Shown here in pieces: positions 11,401-23,479 of a DNA stretch of 64,000 bases. How positions within the stretch are numbered: the first letter of the stretch is position 1; the number at the start of each line of letters is the position of its first letter. Source of the DNA: Atrina japonica (taxonomy: Eukaryota > Mollusca > Bivalvia > Pterioida > Pinnidae); contig BROG01000954.1 in the NCBI GenBank assembly GCA_030159075.1, positions 124,001-188,000 on the forward strand, read 5' to 3'. A model generated the notes under the pieces. That model ran no database searches, was not told the DNA's origin, and was given only the letters and a program-made list of their open reading frames with translations. A program made the position numbers and the translations under genes.

Positions 11401-11534
11401 AGGTAGCACCACCAACATTTTCTGTACACCCAGTAAATGATGCAAACCAAGTTTTTGAAGATCTAGCAGAGTCTCGAATCACAGGACGAGCTATTCTTTC
11501 TTTCAACCAGACCGCTAGACTAGACAACAACTAA
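8433..11534 (+). CDS. Medium-chain dehydrogenase/reductase, alcohol dehydrogenase-like (350 aa, 6 coding exons)
   Basis: Coding exons are 8433-8558, 9025-9094, 9792-10064, 10489-10790, 10966-11115 and 11403-11534 (TAA). All junctions are GT-AG and the phases agree (0,1,1,0,0). The product is 350 residues, the usual length for the family. A GroES-like N-terminal domain (about 1-130) is followed by an NAD(P)-binding Rossmann fold with LIVGAGGLGLWAVKLAQ (GxGGxG at 165-170) and an acidic stretch near LFVADNS. Family members oxidise or reduce alcohols, aldehydes or quinones with NAD(P)(H), usually in the cytosol. Odd points: the GxC of the catalytic zinc site is kept as GAC (C49), but the GHE motif is GTE (T67), so the histidine ligand is lost. 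The four-cysteine structural-zinc loop is also absent. A zinc-free or divergent enzyme is likely and the substrate is unknown. The start is the first ATG of exon 2, in AACATG context. Confidence 0.85.
9417..9531. repeat. Short tandem repeat in intron 3 of the dehydrogenase gene
   Basis: GCAGGGCAATTA-type units begin at 9417, 9456, 9489 (GTTGGGCAATTA) and 9521, spaced 39, 33 and 32 bases. Each is followed by a GGGGAA..GGAATA-like block. Imperfect and entirely intronic. Confidence 0.55.
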
Positions 11535-12321
11535 AGAAACAAAACACAACCAGAATCTCACAGAACTCTGTTCCATTGGTCATTCAAAAAATTTGAATGT
11601 TCCTTAGGTCTCTGGTCAGGTTCGAAGAATTGCATTCCTAAGCATACATGTGCTACATTGTTGCTATGGAAGTCCCTAGCCATAGTCGGCAAGAGAAGTG
11701 CTGGTAACGAATGTGTTCATTACTGCTATAGGAACATGTGGCCAATACACTTACAGAATTCATTATGGTGCTATAAATGTGATAGCAGTGTGTTTGTGCT
11801 ATCACTTAAGATGTGATGACACTGTAGTGCTACTATACAAGTTACTTAGACTTTACAAAATCATATCAGATGTCTAATTAATGGATGTGCCACTAATTAA
11901 TTGTGCTTTAATTAAAACAAGGTGTTAATCAAATCTTAAAAGCAAACATTAATGGATGAGTTATTGTGTTCAATACATATTGTTTTACGAACTTCATTTT
12001 TGCAATATCTCATTTTCGAAGACGAAATTGTCGTAGACGGTATCATAGTATATTGAACAGGAAAAATAAGACCAGTTTTCTTATGTTTTTGTAGTCGAAT
12101 TTTTTCCATAACAAAACAATTGGATATTGTTTGTCATATTTATAATGTTATGAACAGTAATCATAAGATGATTGACAAAAACAAATTTAGCTGTGAATTT
12201 GTTGTGTAAATGTTGAAGTTGAATGAACGAGGAATATACATGTAGTTGTGTAAATGTTGCATAAGTTATTATTATGTCACTATTATGTTTTGGAGTACAT
12301 GCCATTTTCAAATGAAATAAA
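11535..12321 (+). terminator. 3' UTR and poly(A) signal of the dehydrogenase gene
   Basis: The stop codon is followed by ~780 AT-rich bases without introns or other open frames. A canonical AATAAA at 12316-12321 is the best end signal; an ATTAAA at 11911-11916 could give a shorter alternative transcript. Confidence 0.5.
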
Positions 12322-12344
12322 AAATTGTCAATTTGAAAAACAAT

Positions 12345-14550
12345 TTTGAATCTTTCTGTTGGAGTTGACTGTGCAGCTTCCGATTATGGGATATTTATAG
12401 ATGTATCATTACGTAGTAGTTTCATTTGCTGTTTTTGCAAACAGTTTTGCATTGCACCGTAAATGAGACTATTTTCTATTTCAAGGTTTGATGGTGACCT
12501 GATAGTAAAAGTTAACGTGGCTGACCCGAAAAACAGGTGCTTTATTATTATAGAACCTTCACCACACATCATCAATATATCAGTTTTCACTTGGTCTGTA
12601 GCGAACACTTTCAGTGAAGGAATTCATTGAGATTCTTGAAATGAAATTATGGTACATACTTCAGACAGATTCTTTTAATTATCAATTTAATCACAAATGA
12701 CCTTTCAAAATGGCGATCGTGAATAGACAAATTGGTACGGATGTCGACAATAATTTGGAACACTTTAAGGTGTTTTGTTGGTCCTGTCATACAAATGGTT
12801 GATTTTGACAAAGTCATTGTATTGGTAAAACAAAGCTGACAGTTGTTTTTCCAGGAGGAATCATTCGCCTACAAATATTATCTATTGAGGTCTGTGTACG
12901 TTTTAAATATTAGTTGAATAAGGAAATGGAGACACAATATGTCTTGACCCTTTGATGATATATCACTCTTGACAGTCCTGTGCTGGTACAGAATAGTGAA
13001 AAGAGAACTGACTAGATCCATGGAATAATTATACTATTTATGGCAATTCCGGATGCAGAGGAAGGGAGTTTATTATGTTTTAAATTTATTTCACAGTTAA
13101 ATACATGTATATGCATTTTGATGCTTGATAAAAACTAATATGTCTTCATTCATACAAAATACAGCACGGGTAAATATTGGTGTAGGAACGTTTCTCTTCT
13201 ATACAAACCGTATAGATCTATACCACACATTATTTTTTGTCACGGTAAACAAAGAAAAAAAAAGTATAATGACTAGTCACTTTTAATTACAAATCGTATT
13301 CATCATTATCTGTATGCAAAATGTAAGATTCGGTTAGTGTTGATAACTTGATAGTGCAGTAGCTAAGAGACCAATAGGCCTACTCTTCCTTTAATATTTT
13401 ATAATGCATAATGTAACCAAGACTGCATAACGTTCTAATTTTTAATATCAAAGTTAACTCTGGTAATTTTACTTCTATACAAATCTAACTATGGGAATGC
13501 TTAGCCATATTGTAAAGCTGGAAAAGATTTTTAAAACGCTAGATCTAGATCGATTCAAAATTTTTAATTTTGGAAATGTCTGTAGTTTTGCCTATTATCA
13601 TTTTGTCTGTGTAACTATAATCTAAATCTAGTAGGTCTTGACAGATCTAGTTCAAGACCATTGCTATTACAAAAAGTAAATGTATTCTAGACATCTACAA
13701 CAAATAAATTAATCAACAAACGAGAAATTACCGCCATTACAAAGTTACAACGTACACAAAATCATTAATTCATGACTTAAGTGCACTCTCTTGCATACGA
13801 GAGCTGTTTACTATATAGGCAATGATAGATCTGTTTTCTTTTCTTTCTGACATTCCCATATTTTCTTCGCCTTCACCTATTTCTGTTATTTGTCTCTGTT
13901 TACATTTGGCCCCTACATTTACATTTAACTATTAGGTGGGCGACTGTAAACAACCACCCTTATACACAATGACCTAACGGTTATCTTGGTAACACTAGTT
14001 AGGTGTACATTTTATAACAGACAATGGCTAACTAAGTTTTTATTACTTTATTGCTATAGGAGTTTACATTTAAAAAAAAAATACGGTTTAAAAATTGGCT
14101 AAGATTTAACTGTAGGCCTAATGCGTAGATCATCATAACTGACACAAACAAGGTCAAGGCGACTTCTCACACCACTCAAATGTTAAACGTCAACAGCAAG
14201 TAAACTGGATACTAAATCGGTCAGGCATTTTTTCCTTGCTGACTCACGTACGCGTAAATATTATTGATATTTAAACAATGGAAATTTATAGAATTTATAG
14301 GATATACCTGAAAAAAGATTGTAAACATGTTTATTTTAAAAAATTGATATGAGACTGGTCACATTACATCTTTTTGATAGATTCTAATTATTTTGATAAA
14401 CTTGTTGAATATTTATGTGACTAAATTAGAGTTTCCACGATATATGTTTTATGATTAGGCTAAAATACATACCTAATGGAAATAACAAAATAATCAAAAT
14501 AACAAAATTTAATTTAATGCACATTTATCAAATTTAATATAGGTCTATAT
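12345..14550. other. Intergenic region, nothing recognised
   Basis: AT-rich sequence. Small open frames here have no recognisable composition or signals. No tandem repeat stands out. Confidence 0.5.
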
Positions 14551-14904
14551 TTGAGATTTAATTCAATGATAAATACGAAAATGTTAACGGTAGTGAAGTC
14601 CAGACAGCATAGCAGACGGACAAAAACCTCGAAAAAATCCGTAGGTGAGGAATGTAAGCGGACAGTCCTTGAAGACCGGCCACGTTCACCGTCAGACCAT
14701 GATCAAACTGAAGACAAACCACGGGTTACAACCCTAGCTAGGTCAATATTCGGACGTATGGAAGGTTTAACAACTACTATAAAATGTATTTCAACATTAG
14801 GCCTAACGATAGTTAAATATGGCATCGACAGACAAAGTCATTACATCTATCACAAGGTTTGCGAAATGGTTTATATGGAATGGCCATGCTTTGAACAGGC
14901 TTGA
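14551..14904 (+). CDS. Possible small single-exon gene, unknown (117 aa)
   Basis: An unrecognised 117-codon open frame. Its codon composition is visibly richer in G+C than the surrounding AT-rich sequence, and its predicted product is not low-complexity. It has a basic, probably disordered N-terminal half (SRQHSRRTKTSKKS, then acidic/Pro stretches) and a helical, hydrophobic C-terminal half (LARSIFGRMEGL to KVCEMVYMEW). An AATAAA at 14994-14999 lies 90 bases after the stop, consistent with an unspliced transcript. The true start could be any of the ATGs at 14551, 14566 or 14581. No domain is recognised and no promoter is clear. It could equally be the open 5' exon of a decayed gene or chance. 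Confidence 0.3.
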   Translation: MRFNSMINTKMLTVVKSRQHSRRTKTSKKSVGEECKRTVLEDRPRSPSDHDQTEDKPRVTTLARSIFGRMEGLTTTIKCISTLGLTIVKYGIDRQSHYIYHKVCEMVYMEWPCFEQA

Positions 14905-15714
14905 GCATATAGGATAGGCCTAATGTTAGTTGGAACATTATGGTGGATCATGCAATATGTGACTGCGTGTATTTATATTTTGGAATGCTATCCAATAAAA
15001 TATGGTAACATGAAATGAATATCTTTTGTAGGTACATGTAAGTATATACTCGATATAATTGTTAACTCATTTAACCCCCTTTCAAATTCTTATCAAATTG
15101 CAGTTTTGTAAATACAGTCTGTATACTATGCTAGCCGCCTTTCAGATGCGTCGAATATATCTGAGGCAGGGGGGGGGGGGCTTATCTTTGAAATTCAATT
15201 TTAAAACATTGATCATCTTCAAAAGTACTGTATTGTCAACCACCAGTTGTATGTGAAATAGACAAAAGTACACATAGTAAGTTTAAAATAAATTCAAGGG
15301 TCTTATTACCAGGCGCACATAATTTTCGGACACGGCGATACACATCTAGAATTTGGCAATTGTTACGCTTATATGGATTCTCATTGAAGCGATTCAACAA
15401 GCTACAGGACTACGTAACGGGACGCAGTTTAAGATGACATGATTACATGTCAATGTATATCTTTATTGATACGCAGCTGGAATTATTCCATAAATTACAA
15501 ATAACGTTTATAGACAATACATTGTATTCATAATTGTCTAAATATAGATAATTCGGTTGACAAATAACAAGACAATTGATAATCAGGTGTTCATCGAAAT
15601 CACCAGATTAGTTCATAGGCGGAATACGTTATGCATACTAACAAAATAATATACATGTATATATAGATTATCATTACATACATTAAAATTTCTACACAAA
15701 ATGAATCCAAACTT
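14905..15714. other. Non-coding stretch
   Basis: Holds a ten-base G run near 15170. No gene or element recognised. Confidence 0.5.
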
Positions 15715-16735
15715 GTACTCTATAGCAGACATCATCCCTAGTAGATCTCCCCAGGACTCTCTGAGCAACCTTTCTTTAAGATAGATCTTCCCCTCGATCT
15801 ACAGAAAACCTTTACCCTTGTAATCATCATCTAGCTCGATAACAAACCTTCTCCAACTCTATAAAAATCGTCTCCCTACTATGTATTCCCCTTACCTTAG
15901 CAGATATTCCCCAAACTCTATTTCAAACATTCTCTTTGCAAACCTTCCTTGCTCTATAGCAAACCTCACCTGTAGAAGAAATCTCCCATGGCTTTATAGC
16001 AAACTTTCTCCAAGCAGATCTTCTCCTAACACTTTTTCAAGCGTTACCCATACAGATTTTCCAAGACTCTTTAGAGAACTTTTCCATAGCAGATATTTGC
16101 CTATGTCAATAGTAAAGCTGCCCCTTGCAGATCTTCATCTGTCTCTATATCAAACTGTCCCCTCGGTCCATAGGAAATCTCCCTAGCAGTAGCTCTTCTG
16201 CTCTATAATAAATATTACAATATTACTGCTAGAAGATCTTTCGCAGACCCAATTGCAAATCACCTCTAGCAGACATCCCCCTTACTCAATAGTAAATCTT
16301 CCACTACCAGATCTTTCCCTGACTCTATATTCAACTTTTCTTTCATATCTTTTCCTAGATCTGTAGGAAACCTTCCACTTGTAAAGCTGCCTCTGACTAT
16401 GGCAAATCTATTCTAGCTGATCTTCCCCTGGCTCTTTATCAAATATTATCCCTACCAGATCTGCTGGATATATAGCAAACTACCCAAGGAAATATTTCCG
16501 TTGCTTTATAGCAAATATTCTCCTGACCCTATTTGAAGCCTTCTCCCTAGCTCTTTATCAAATCTTCGTCCCAATAGCAAACCTTTTCTTGTAGATAGCC
16601 TTCTGGATCTATAACAAACATCCCTTAGCAGATCTTTTACTGGCTTCATTGTAAACCTATACCTATAACAGATCTTCCCCTGAACCTATTCAAAGCCTTC
16701 CCATTGCAGATCTTCCCCAGGCTCTTTAGAGAATA
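15715..16735. repeat. Degenerate ~37-bp minisatellite
   Basis: About 27 highly diverged units built on the pattern GCAGATCTTCCCCTGACTC then TATAGCAAACCTTCTCCC. GCAGATCTT-type anchors at about 16015, 16053, 16090 and 16126 give spacings of 36-38 bases. Units differ strongly, so the array is old. The pyrimidine-rich open frame at 15881-16186 is a by-product of the array. Confidence 0.7.
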
Positions 16736-16739
16736 TATA

Positions 16740-18424
16740 AAATAATACAAGGGGAAGTGTCAGTTTGAAGTCTTTTTTTGTTACCTATTTTGAAATATAA
16801 ACAACAACAAAAAGGTAAATCAGACAATTATATGTTATTTGACGTCATGGCTGATACAACTACCTCTAATGGGGAATTAACATTTCAAGGTATACTCTTT
16901 TATATGTTGAAAAACCATTTAAGATGCTACCACAAGTCCAGGAACCAATTTCAACAACCTCATCACCAAGTTAAATGCATCAATGGAAAGAATCTACTTG
17001 ATTTGGAGGTATGCTTTCTTTGTGTATGTAATATGGCTAATAACGACCGCTTCATATGACGGCACATCAACTGTAAAAATGATCTAGCTTTTAAGGTCCC
17101 TTTTCATTCGTTAAAGAATTATGGTAATCGTAGATAAGTGATTTACGAAGCAAGTGTTCACTTTGACCACAATAATGTATAATGTTTCTATCTTTATGCA
17201 GTGTTGTAAATACGAGTGACAAATAGTTTTTACAAGTATGAAAACTGGCGTGACATTACACAATCAAGTACAAACACAATGTCTCTTGTTTAATTTATGA
17301 CCATTTTCTCATTTATAATAATACTGCAATTGTTGTTGTCTAAATATAAACATAGGCTGACTTTATTGCCATCAGTAAGTCTTTAGAAGAATAACAAGAT
17401 TACACAGCCACAAAGTCATATAGTTAAAAATAATGCGTCTTAATATACTGGTCCAGTTTTAATCAGCTGTTGACTAAAACTAATTACATTAAAAAGTATG
17501 TCTGAATACTAGTTCCATACTAATACGTTTTGGTATTAATCTGATTACAAGACAAAGATCACGGTCAAGGTAGCTAAGGTCTTTGAAGTAGAAAAATAAC
17601 TTAAAATATCCTGCACTTTGTCAAATGAATTTAAAACAGTTCTCAGTACATATTACCTTTACGGTGTGTATAAAAGACAAAGAACTGGCTTGCAGTTGAA
17701 CAGGTTTATGACGCAGTTAAGTGACAAAGATATTTATTTAAGTTTTGACTCCAGTAAAGAATACTTATCAAAATATCTTCGTAAACAAGATAAGAATTTG
17801 TGTGATGCATTGAATTGCACTTTTTAAAAAATAAAATATATTTATTTGTAGACTGTCAATATAGGGAAGTTTATTGCAATCACATTAAGTAATTGCTACC
17901 TTTTAAACTTGTTCTCATATGTTTTAACTTTTATGAAAAAAATTCTGGAAAATCGTCAAATGTCATCTTTATTACTTCAGGGCCCGAATTCACCAAATTT
18001 ACTCAATATTCAAGTTCATCTTTTATTTTATTATTTTGACGAGAAGTCATTTTAAAAAACTTCTTGATCTGAATGAATAGGAAACACTGTATTATTGTCA
18101 TCATTCTCATAAACAATTTTGATCACAGTTATAATTTTCTTGTTAAAACGGGATAAATACGTTGGGTACGGTACTCAAAATGAAAGCAACTTTTCAATAT
18201 TTATTGAAGTTTTCTTCAAATAAGCAATAATGTTCAACATTAATACTTTAACTGTATACCATCAATATATAAACATGACTGTTGCAGCATATATTTTGTG
18301 TGTTTTTATCTTGAAGTAGTGGGAAATCATTTGAGCTTGAGTAATCAGTAAATTTAGATACTTCTGGCCCAGAGAAAACAATGATTCCAAACTAAAAAAT
18401 CGTTAATGGTCAATCAGCTAATTT
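16740..18424. other. Non-coding stretch
   Basis: Two small frames (16778-17059, 17618-17827) were considered as exons and not accepted; see rejected items. No repeat recognised. Confidence 0.5.
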
Positions 18425-18956
18425 TGATTTCATGGTTTTTGCGGGTAAAGTTTTCCAACAAATTGTCGGCATTCCAGTGGGTACCAATTGTGCACCTCTC
18501 TAGGCTGACATCTTTTTGTATTCATATGAAGTGGAATTTATACAGTCTCTGCTCTCCAAAGAAAATAAATATAATGTAGTTAGCATCTCGGTTCAATTTG
18601 ACTTACAGGTATATCTACAAATAATTCAGAATAATAGAATTACCTCGGCCAGATGTATCCTGATGAGCTTGAGATCAATGAGATGACAAAGCAACACATC
18701 TGATTCTTACCTAGATTTACTCCTGTCGATTGTAAAGGACGGTCAACTTCACACCTCCCTTTATGACAAACGCGACCATTTCAATTTCCATATCACGAAT
18801 TTCCTGTTTCTAAGTATTAATATCCCATCTTCTCCTGCCTATGGCGTTTTCATTTCACAACTTATACGTTATGCCAGGGCATGCTCCTCTTATTAATGTT
18901 TTATTCTGAGAGCGAAACGACTCGCCAATAAACTACTTACACAAGAACGCCTGTAT
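18425..18956 (+). mobile_element. Diverged PLE reverse transcriptase fragment (second lineage)
   Basis: The translation keeps VFQQIVGIPVGTNCAPL, then after a stop ADIFLYSYEVEFIQSLLSK, later SYLDLLLSIVKDG with LYDKRDHFNF, and SPAYGVFISQLIRYARACS. It is the same order and spacing as the RT C-terminal half of the Penelope-like elements at 40-56 kb, but much more diverged in DNA and lacking their 3' tail. It is therefore a separate PLE lineage. Stops (L*AD) and at least two frameshifts make it inactive. The coding tail runs directly into the 86-bp repeats that follow. Confidence 0.65.
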
Positions 18957-19192
18957 TCGCTCTATTCTGTAGCTGTAGCTGTACTTGTCGATAAGTACTC
19001 TACGAGGATGGATAAAATGCGGTGTTGATATTCGCTTTATTCCATGTATTACTGTAGCCATAATATTTTGTGTCGATAAGTATTGTACAGAGAGGGGATA
19101 CAACTCAGTGTTAATATTTGCTCTAGTTCACGCATTACTGTAGCTGTAATATTTTGTTTCGATAAATACTGTACATGGATGGAATACAACGC
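18957..19192 (+). repeat. 86-bp repeats derived from the RT coding tail
   Basis: The last codons of the adjoining RT fragment (18957-19020; LVDKYSTRMDKM in frame) are echoed in two following units of exactly 86 bases, 19021-19106 and 19107-19192. Shared words are TTACTGTAGC, ATTTTGT.TCGATAA, GTA.TGTACA and GGGATACAAC. Each unit begins with a block of the type GGTGTTGATATTCGC..TATTCCA, which is the future 24-bp satellite unit. Confidence 0.7.
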
Positions 19193-22100
19193 GGTGTTGA
19201 TATTCGCTGCATTCACGGTGTTAATATTCGCTCTATTCTCGGTGATAATATTCGCTCTATTCACGGTGTTAATATTCGCTCTTTTCACGGTGTTGATATT
19301 CGCTATATTCACTGTTCATATTCGCTCTATTCATGATGATAATATTTGCTCTATTCATGGTGTTAATGTTCATTCCATTCACAGTGTTATTATTCGCTCT
19401 ATACACGATGATAATATTCGCTCTATTCACGGTGTTAATATTCAGTCTATTCACGATGATAATATTCGCTCTAATCACGGTGTTAGTATCCGCTCTATCA
19501 CGATGATAATATTCGCTCTATTCATGGTGTTGATATTCGCTATATTCAATGTTAATATTTGCTCTATTCACGGTATTAATATTCATTCTATTCACGATGA
19601 TAATATTCACTCTATACACGATGATAATATTCGCTCTATTCACGGTGTTAATACTCGCTCTATTCACGGTGTTAATATCCACTCTATTCACGATGATAAT
19701 ATTCGCTCTATTCATGGTGTTAATATTCGCTCTATTCACGGTGTTAATTCCGCTCTATTTGTGATGATAATATTCGCTCTATACACGATGATAGTATTCG
19801 CTCTATTCACGATGTTAATATTTATTCTATTCACGGTTTTATTATTCGCTCTATTCACGATGATTATATTCGCTCTACTCACGGTGAAAATATTCAGTCT
19901 ATTAACGGTGTTAATATTCAGTCTATTCACGGTGTTAATATTCGCTCTATTCACAATGTTTATATCCGCTCTATTCACGATGATAATATTCGCTCTATTC
20001 ACGGTGTTGATATTCGCTATATTCAATGTTAATATTCACTCTATTCACGGTATTAATATTCTCTCAATTCACGATGATAATATTCACTCTATACTCGATG
20101 ATAGTATTCGCTCTATTCACGGTGTTAATATTCGCTCTATTCACTGTGTTAATATCCGCTCTATTCACGATGATAATATTAGTTCTAATCACGGTGTTAA
20201 TATTTATTCTATTCACGGTGTTAATATTCGTTATATTCACGAGGATAATATTCACTCTATACACGATAATAATATTCGCTCTCTATTCACGGTGTTTATA
20301 TTCCGTCTATTCACGGTGTTAATATCTGCTCTATTAACGATGATAATATTCGCTCTACACACGGTGTTAATATTCAGTCTATTCACGGTGTTAATATTCA
20401 GTCTAATCACGGTGTTAATACTGGCTCTTTTCACAATGTTAATATCCGATCTATTCACGATGATAATATTCGCTCTATTCAAAGTGTTGATATTCGCTAT
20501 ATTCAATATTCGCTCCATTCACGATATTAATATTCGCTCTATACACGATGATAATATTCACTCTATACACGATGATAATATTCTCTCTATTTACGGTGTT
20601 AATACTCGCTCTATTCATGGTGTTAATATTCTCTCTATTCACGATGATTATATTCGCTCTATTCACGGTGTTAATATCCGCTCTATTCGCGATGAGAATA
20701 TTCGCTCTATACACGATGATAATATTCGCTCTATTCACGATGTTAATATTTATTCTATTCACGGTGTTATTATTCGCTCTATTTACGATGATTATATTCG
20801 CTCTACTCACGCTGTTAATATTCAGTCTATTCACGGTGTTAATATTCGCTCTATTCACAATGTTAATATCCGCTTTATTCACGATGATAATATTCGCTCT
20901 ATTCACGGTGTTGATATTCGCTATATTCAATGTTGATATTCACTCTATTCACGGTATTAATATTCTCTCTATTCACGATGATAATATTCACTCTATACTC
21001 GATGATAATATTCGCTCTATTCACGGTGTTAATATTCGCTCTATTCACTGTGTTTATATCCGCTCTAATCACGATGATAATATCCGCTCTATTCACGATG
21101 ATAATATTCGCTCTATTCAAAGTGTTGATATTCGCTATATTCAATATTCGCTCCATTCACGATATCAATATTCGCTCTATACACGATGATAATATTCACT
21201 CTATACACGATGATAATATTCTCTCTATTTACGGTGTTAATACTCGCTCTATTCATGGTGTTAATATTCTCTCTATTCACGATGATTATATTCGCTCTAT
21301 TCACGGTGTTAATATCCGCTCTATTCGCGATGAGAATATGCGCTCTATACACGATGATAATATTCGCTCTATTCACGATGTTAATATTTATTCTATTCAC
21401 GGTGTTATTATTCGCTCTATTCACGATGATTATATTCGCTCTACTCACGCTGTTAATATTCAGTCTATTCACGGTGTTAATATTCGCTCTATTCACAATG
21501 TTAATATCCGCTTTATTCACGATGATAATATTCGCTCTATTCACGGTGTTGATATTCGCTATATTCAATGTTGATATTCACTCTATTCACGGTATTAATA
21601 TTCTCTCTATTCACGATGATAATATTCACTCTATACTCGATGATAATATTCGCTCTATTCACGGTGTTAATATTCGCTCTATTCACTGTGTTTATATCCG
21701 CTCTAATCACGATGATAATATCCGCTCTATTCACGATGATAATATTTGCTCTAATCACGGTGTTAATATTCATTCTATTCACGGTGTTATTCTTCGCTCT
21801 ATTCACGATGATATTATTCACTCTATACACGATGATAATATTCGCTCTATTCACGGTGTTTATATTCATTCTATTCACGGTGTTAATATCCGCTCTATTC
21901 ACGATGATAATATTAGCTCAAATCACAGTGTTAATACTCATTCTATTCACGGTGTTATTATTCTCTCTATTCACGATGATAATATTCGCTCTACTCAAGG
22001 TGTTAATATTCAGTCTATTCACGGTGTTAATATTCAGTCTAAACACGGTGTTAATACTGGCTCTATTCACGATATTAATATTCGCTCTATACACGATGAT

Positions 22101-23476
22101 AATATTCACTCTATACACGATGATAATATTCTCTCTATTTACGGTGTTAATACTCGCTCTATTCATGGTGTTAATATTCTCTCTATTCACGATGATAATA
22201 TTCGCTCTATTCACGGTGTTAATATCCGCTCTATTCGCGATGAGAATATTCGCTCTATACACGATGATAATATTCGATCTATTCACGATGTTAATATTTA
22301 TTCTATTCACGGTGTTATTATTCGCTCTATTCACGATGATTATATTCGCTCTACTCACGCTGTTAATATTCAGTCTATTCACGGTGTTAATATTCGCTCT
22401 ATTCACAATGTTTATATCCGTTTTATTCACGATGATAATATTCGCTCTATTCACGGTGTTGATATTCGCTATATTCAATGTTGATATTCACTCTATTCAC
22501 GGTATTAATATTCTCTCTATTCACGATGATAATATTCACTCTATACTCGATGATAATATTCGCTCTATTCACTGTGTTTATATCCGCTCTAATCACGATG
22601 ATAATATCCGCTCTATTCACGATGATAATATTTGCTCTAATCACGGTGTTAATATTCATTCTATTCACGGTGTTATTCTTCGCTCTATTCACGATGATAT
22701 TATTCACTCTATACACGATGATAATATTCGCTCTATTCACGGTGTTTATATTCATTCTATTCACGGTGTTAATATCCGCTCTATTCACGATGATAATATT
22801 AGCTCAAATCACAGTGTTAATACTCATTCTATTCACGGTGTTATTATTCTCTCTATTCACGATGATAATATTCGCTCTACTCAAGGTGTTAATATTCAGT
22901 CTATTCACGGTGTTAATATTCAGTCTAAACACGGTGTTAATACTGGCTCTATTCACAATATTAATATCCGCTCTTTTCAGGATGATAATATTCGCTCTAT
23001 TCAAGGTGTTGATATTCGCTATATTCAATATTCGCTCTATTCACGATATTAATATTCGCTCTATACACGATGATAATATTCACTCTATACACGATGATAA
23101 TATTCGCTTTAATCACGGTGTTAATATTCGCTATATTCAATGTTAATATTCACCGTGTTAATATTCGCTCTATTGACCGTGTTAATAGTCGCTCTATTCA
23201 CAATGATAATATTAGCTCTATTCACGGTGTTATTATTCGCTCTATTCACGATGATAATATTCGCTCTACACACGATGATAATATCCACTCTATTCACGAT
23301 GATAATATTCGCTCTATTCACGATGATAATATCCGCTCTATTCACGATGATAATATTCGCTCTATTCGCGGTGTTAATAGTCGCTCTATTCACGATGATG
23401 ATATCCGCTCTATTCACGATCATAATATTCGCTCTATTCACAGTGATGATAATATTCGCTCCATTCACGGTGTTGA
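19193..23476. repeat. 24-bp satellite array, ~178 units, with higher-order repeats
   Basis: Units start GGTGTTAATATTCGC or GATGATAATATTCGC and end TCTATTCAC. Almost all are exactly 24 bases (e.g. 19193, 19217, 19241, 19265). The period is a multiple of three, so open frames of up to 617 codons run through it in several frames on both strands; these encode only eight-residue repeats and are not genes. Higher-order copies occur: the segment at 20475-21107 recurs 638 bases later, and that at about 21186-22050 recurs 910 bases later with a 24-base deletion. The array ends at about 23476 next to unique sequence. Confidence 0.9.
20475..23060. repeat. Higher-order repeat block within the 24-bp satellite
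   Basis: Landmark TTCTCTCTATTTACGG falls at 20581, 21219 and 22129, offsets 638 and 910. Flanking units, including point variants such as CGCGATGAGAATAT, are shared by all copies. 638 and 910 are not multiples of 24, so the duplications include units of altered length. Confidence 0.8.
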
Positions 23477-23479
23477 TAA

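Noticed and set aside
16778..17059. 93-codon frame ending near a possible donor (TTGGAG/GTATGC)
   Set aside because: No convincing acceptor, partner exon or recognisable protein. A second frame at 17618-17827 could be a last exon (AATAAA follows), but its acceptor lacks a pyrimidine tract.
19083..20936. 617-codon open frame (and many others on both strands) in the 24-bp satellite
   Set aside because: The repeat period is a multiple of three, so frames stay open automatically. The products are pure eight-residue repeats in several frames and both strands, with no promoter, splice or poly(A) context.
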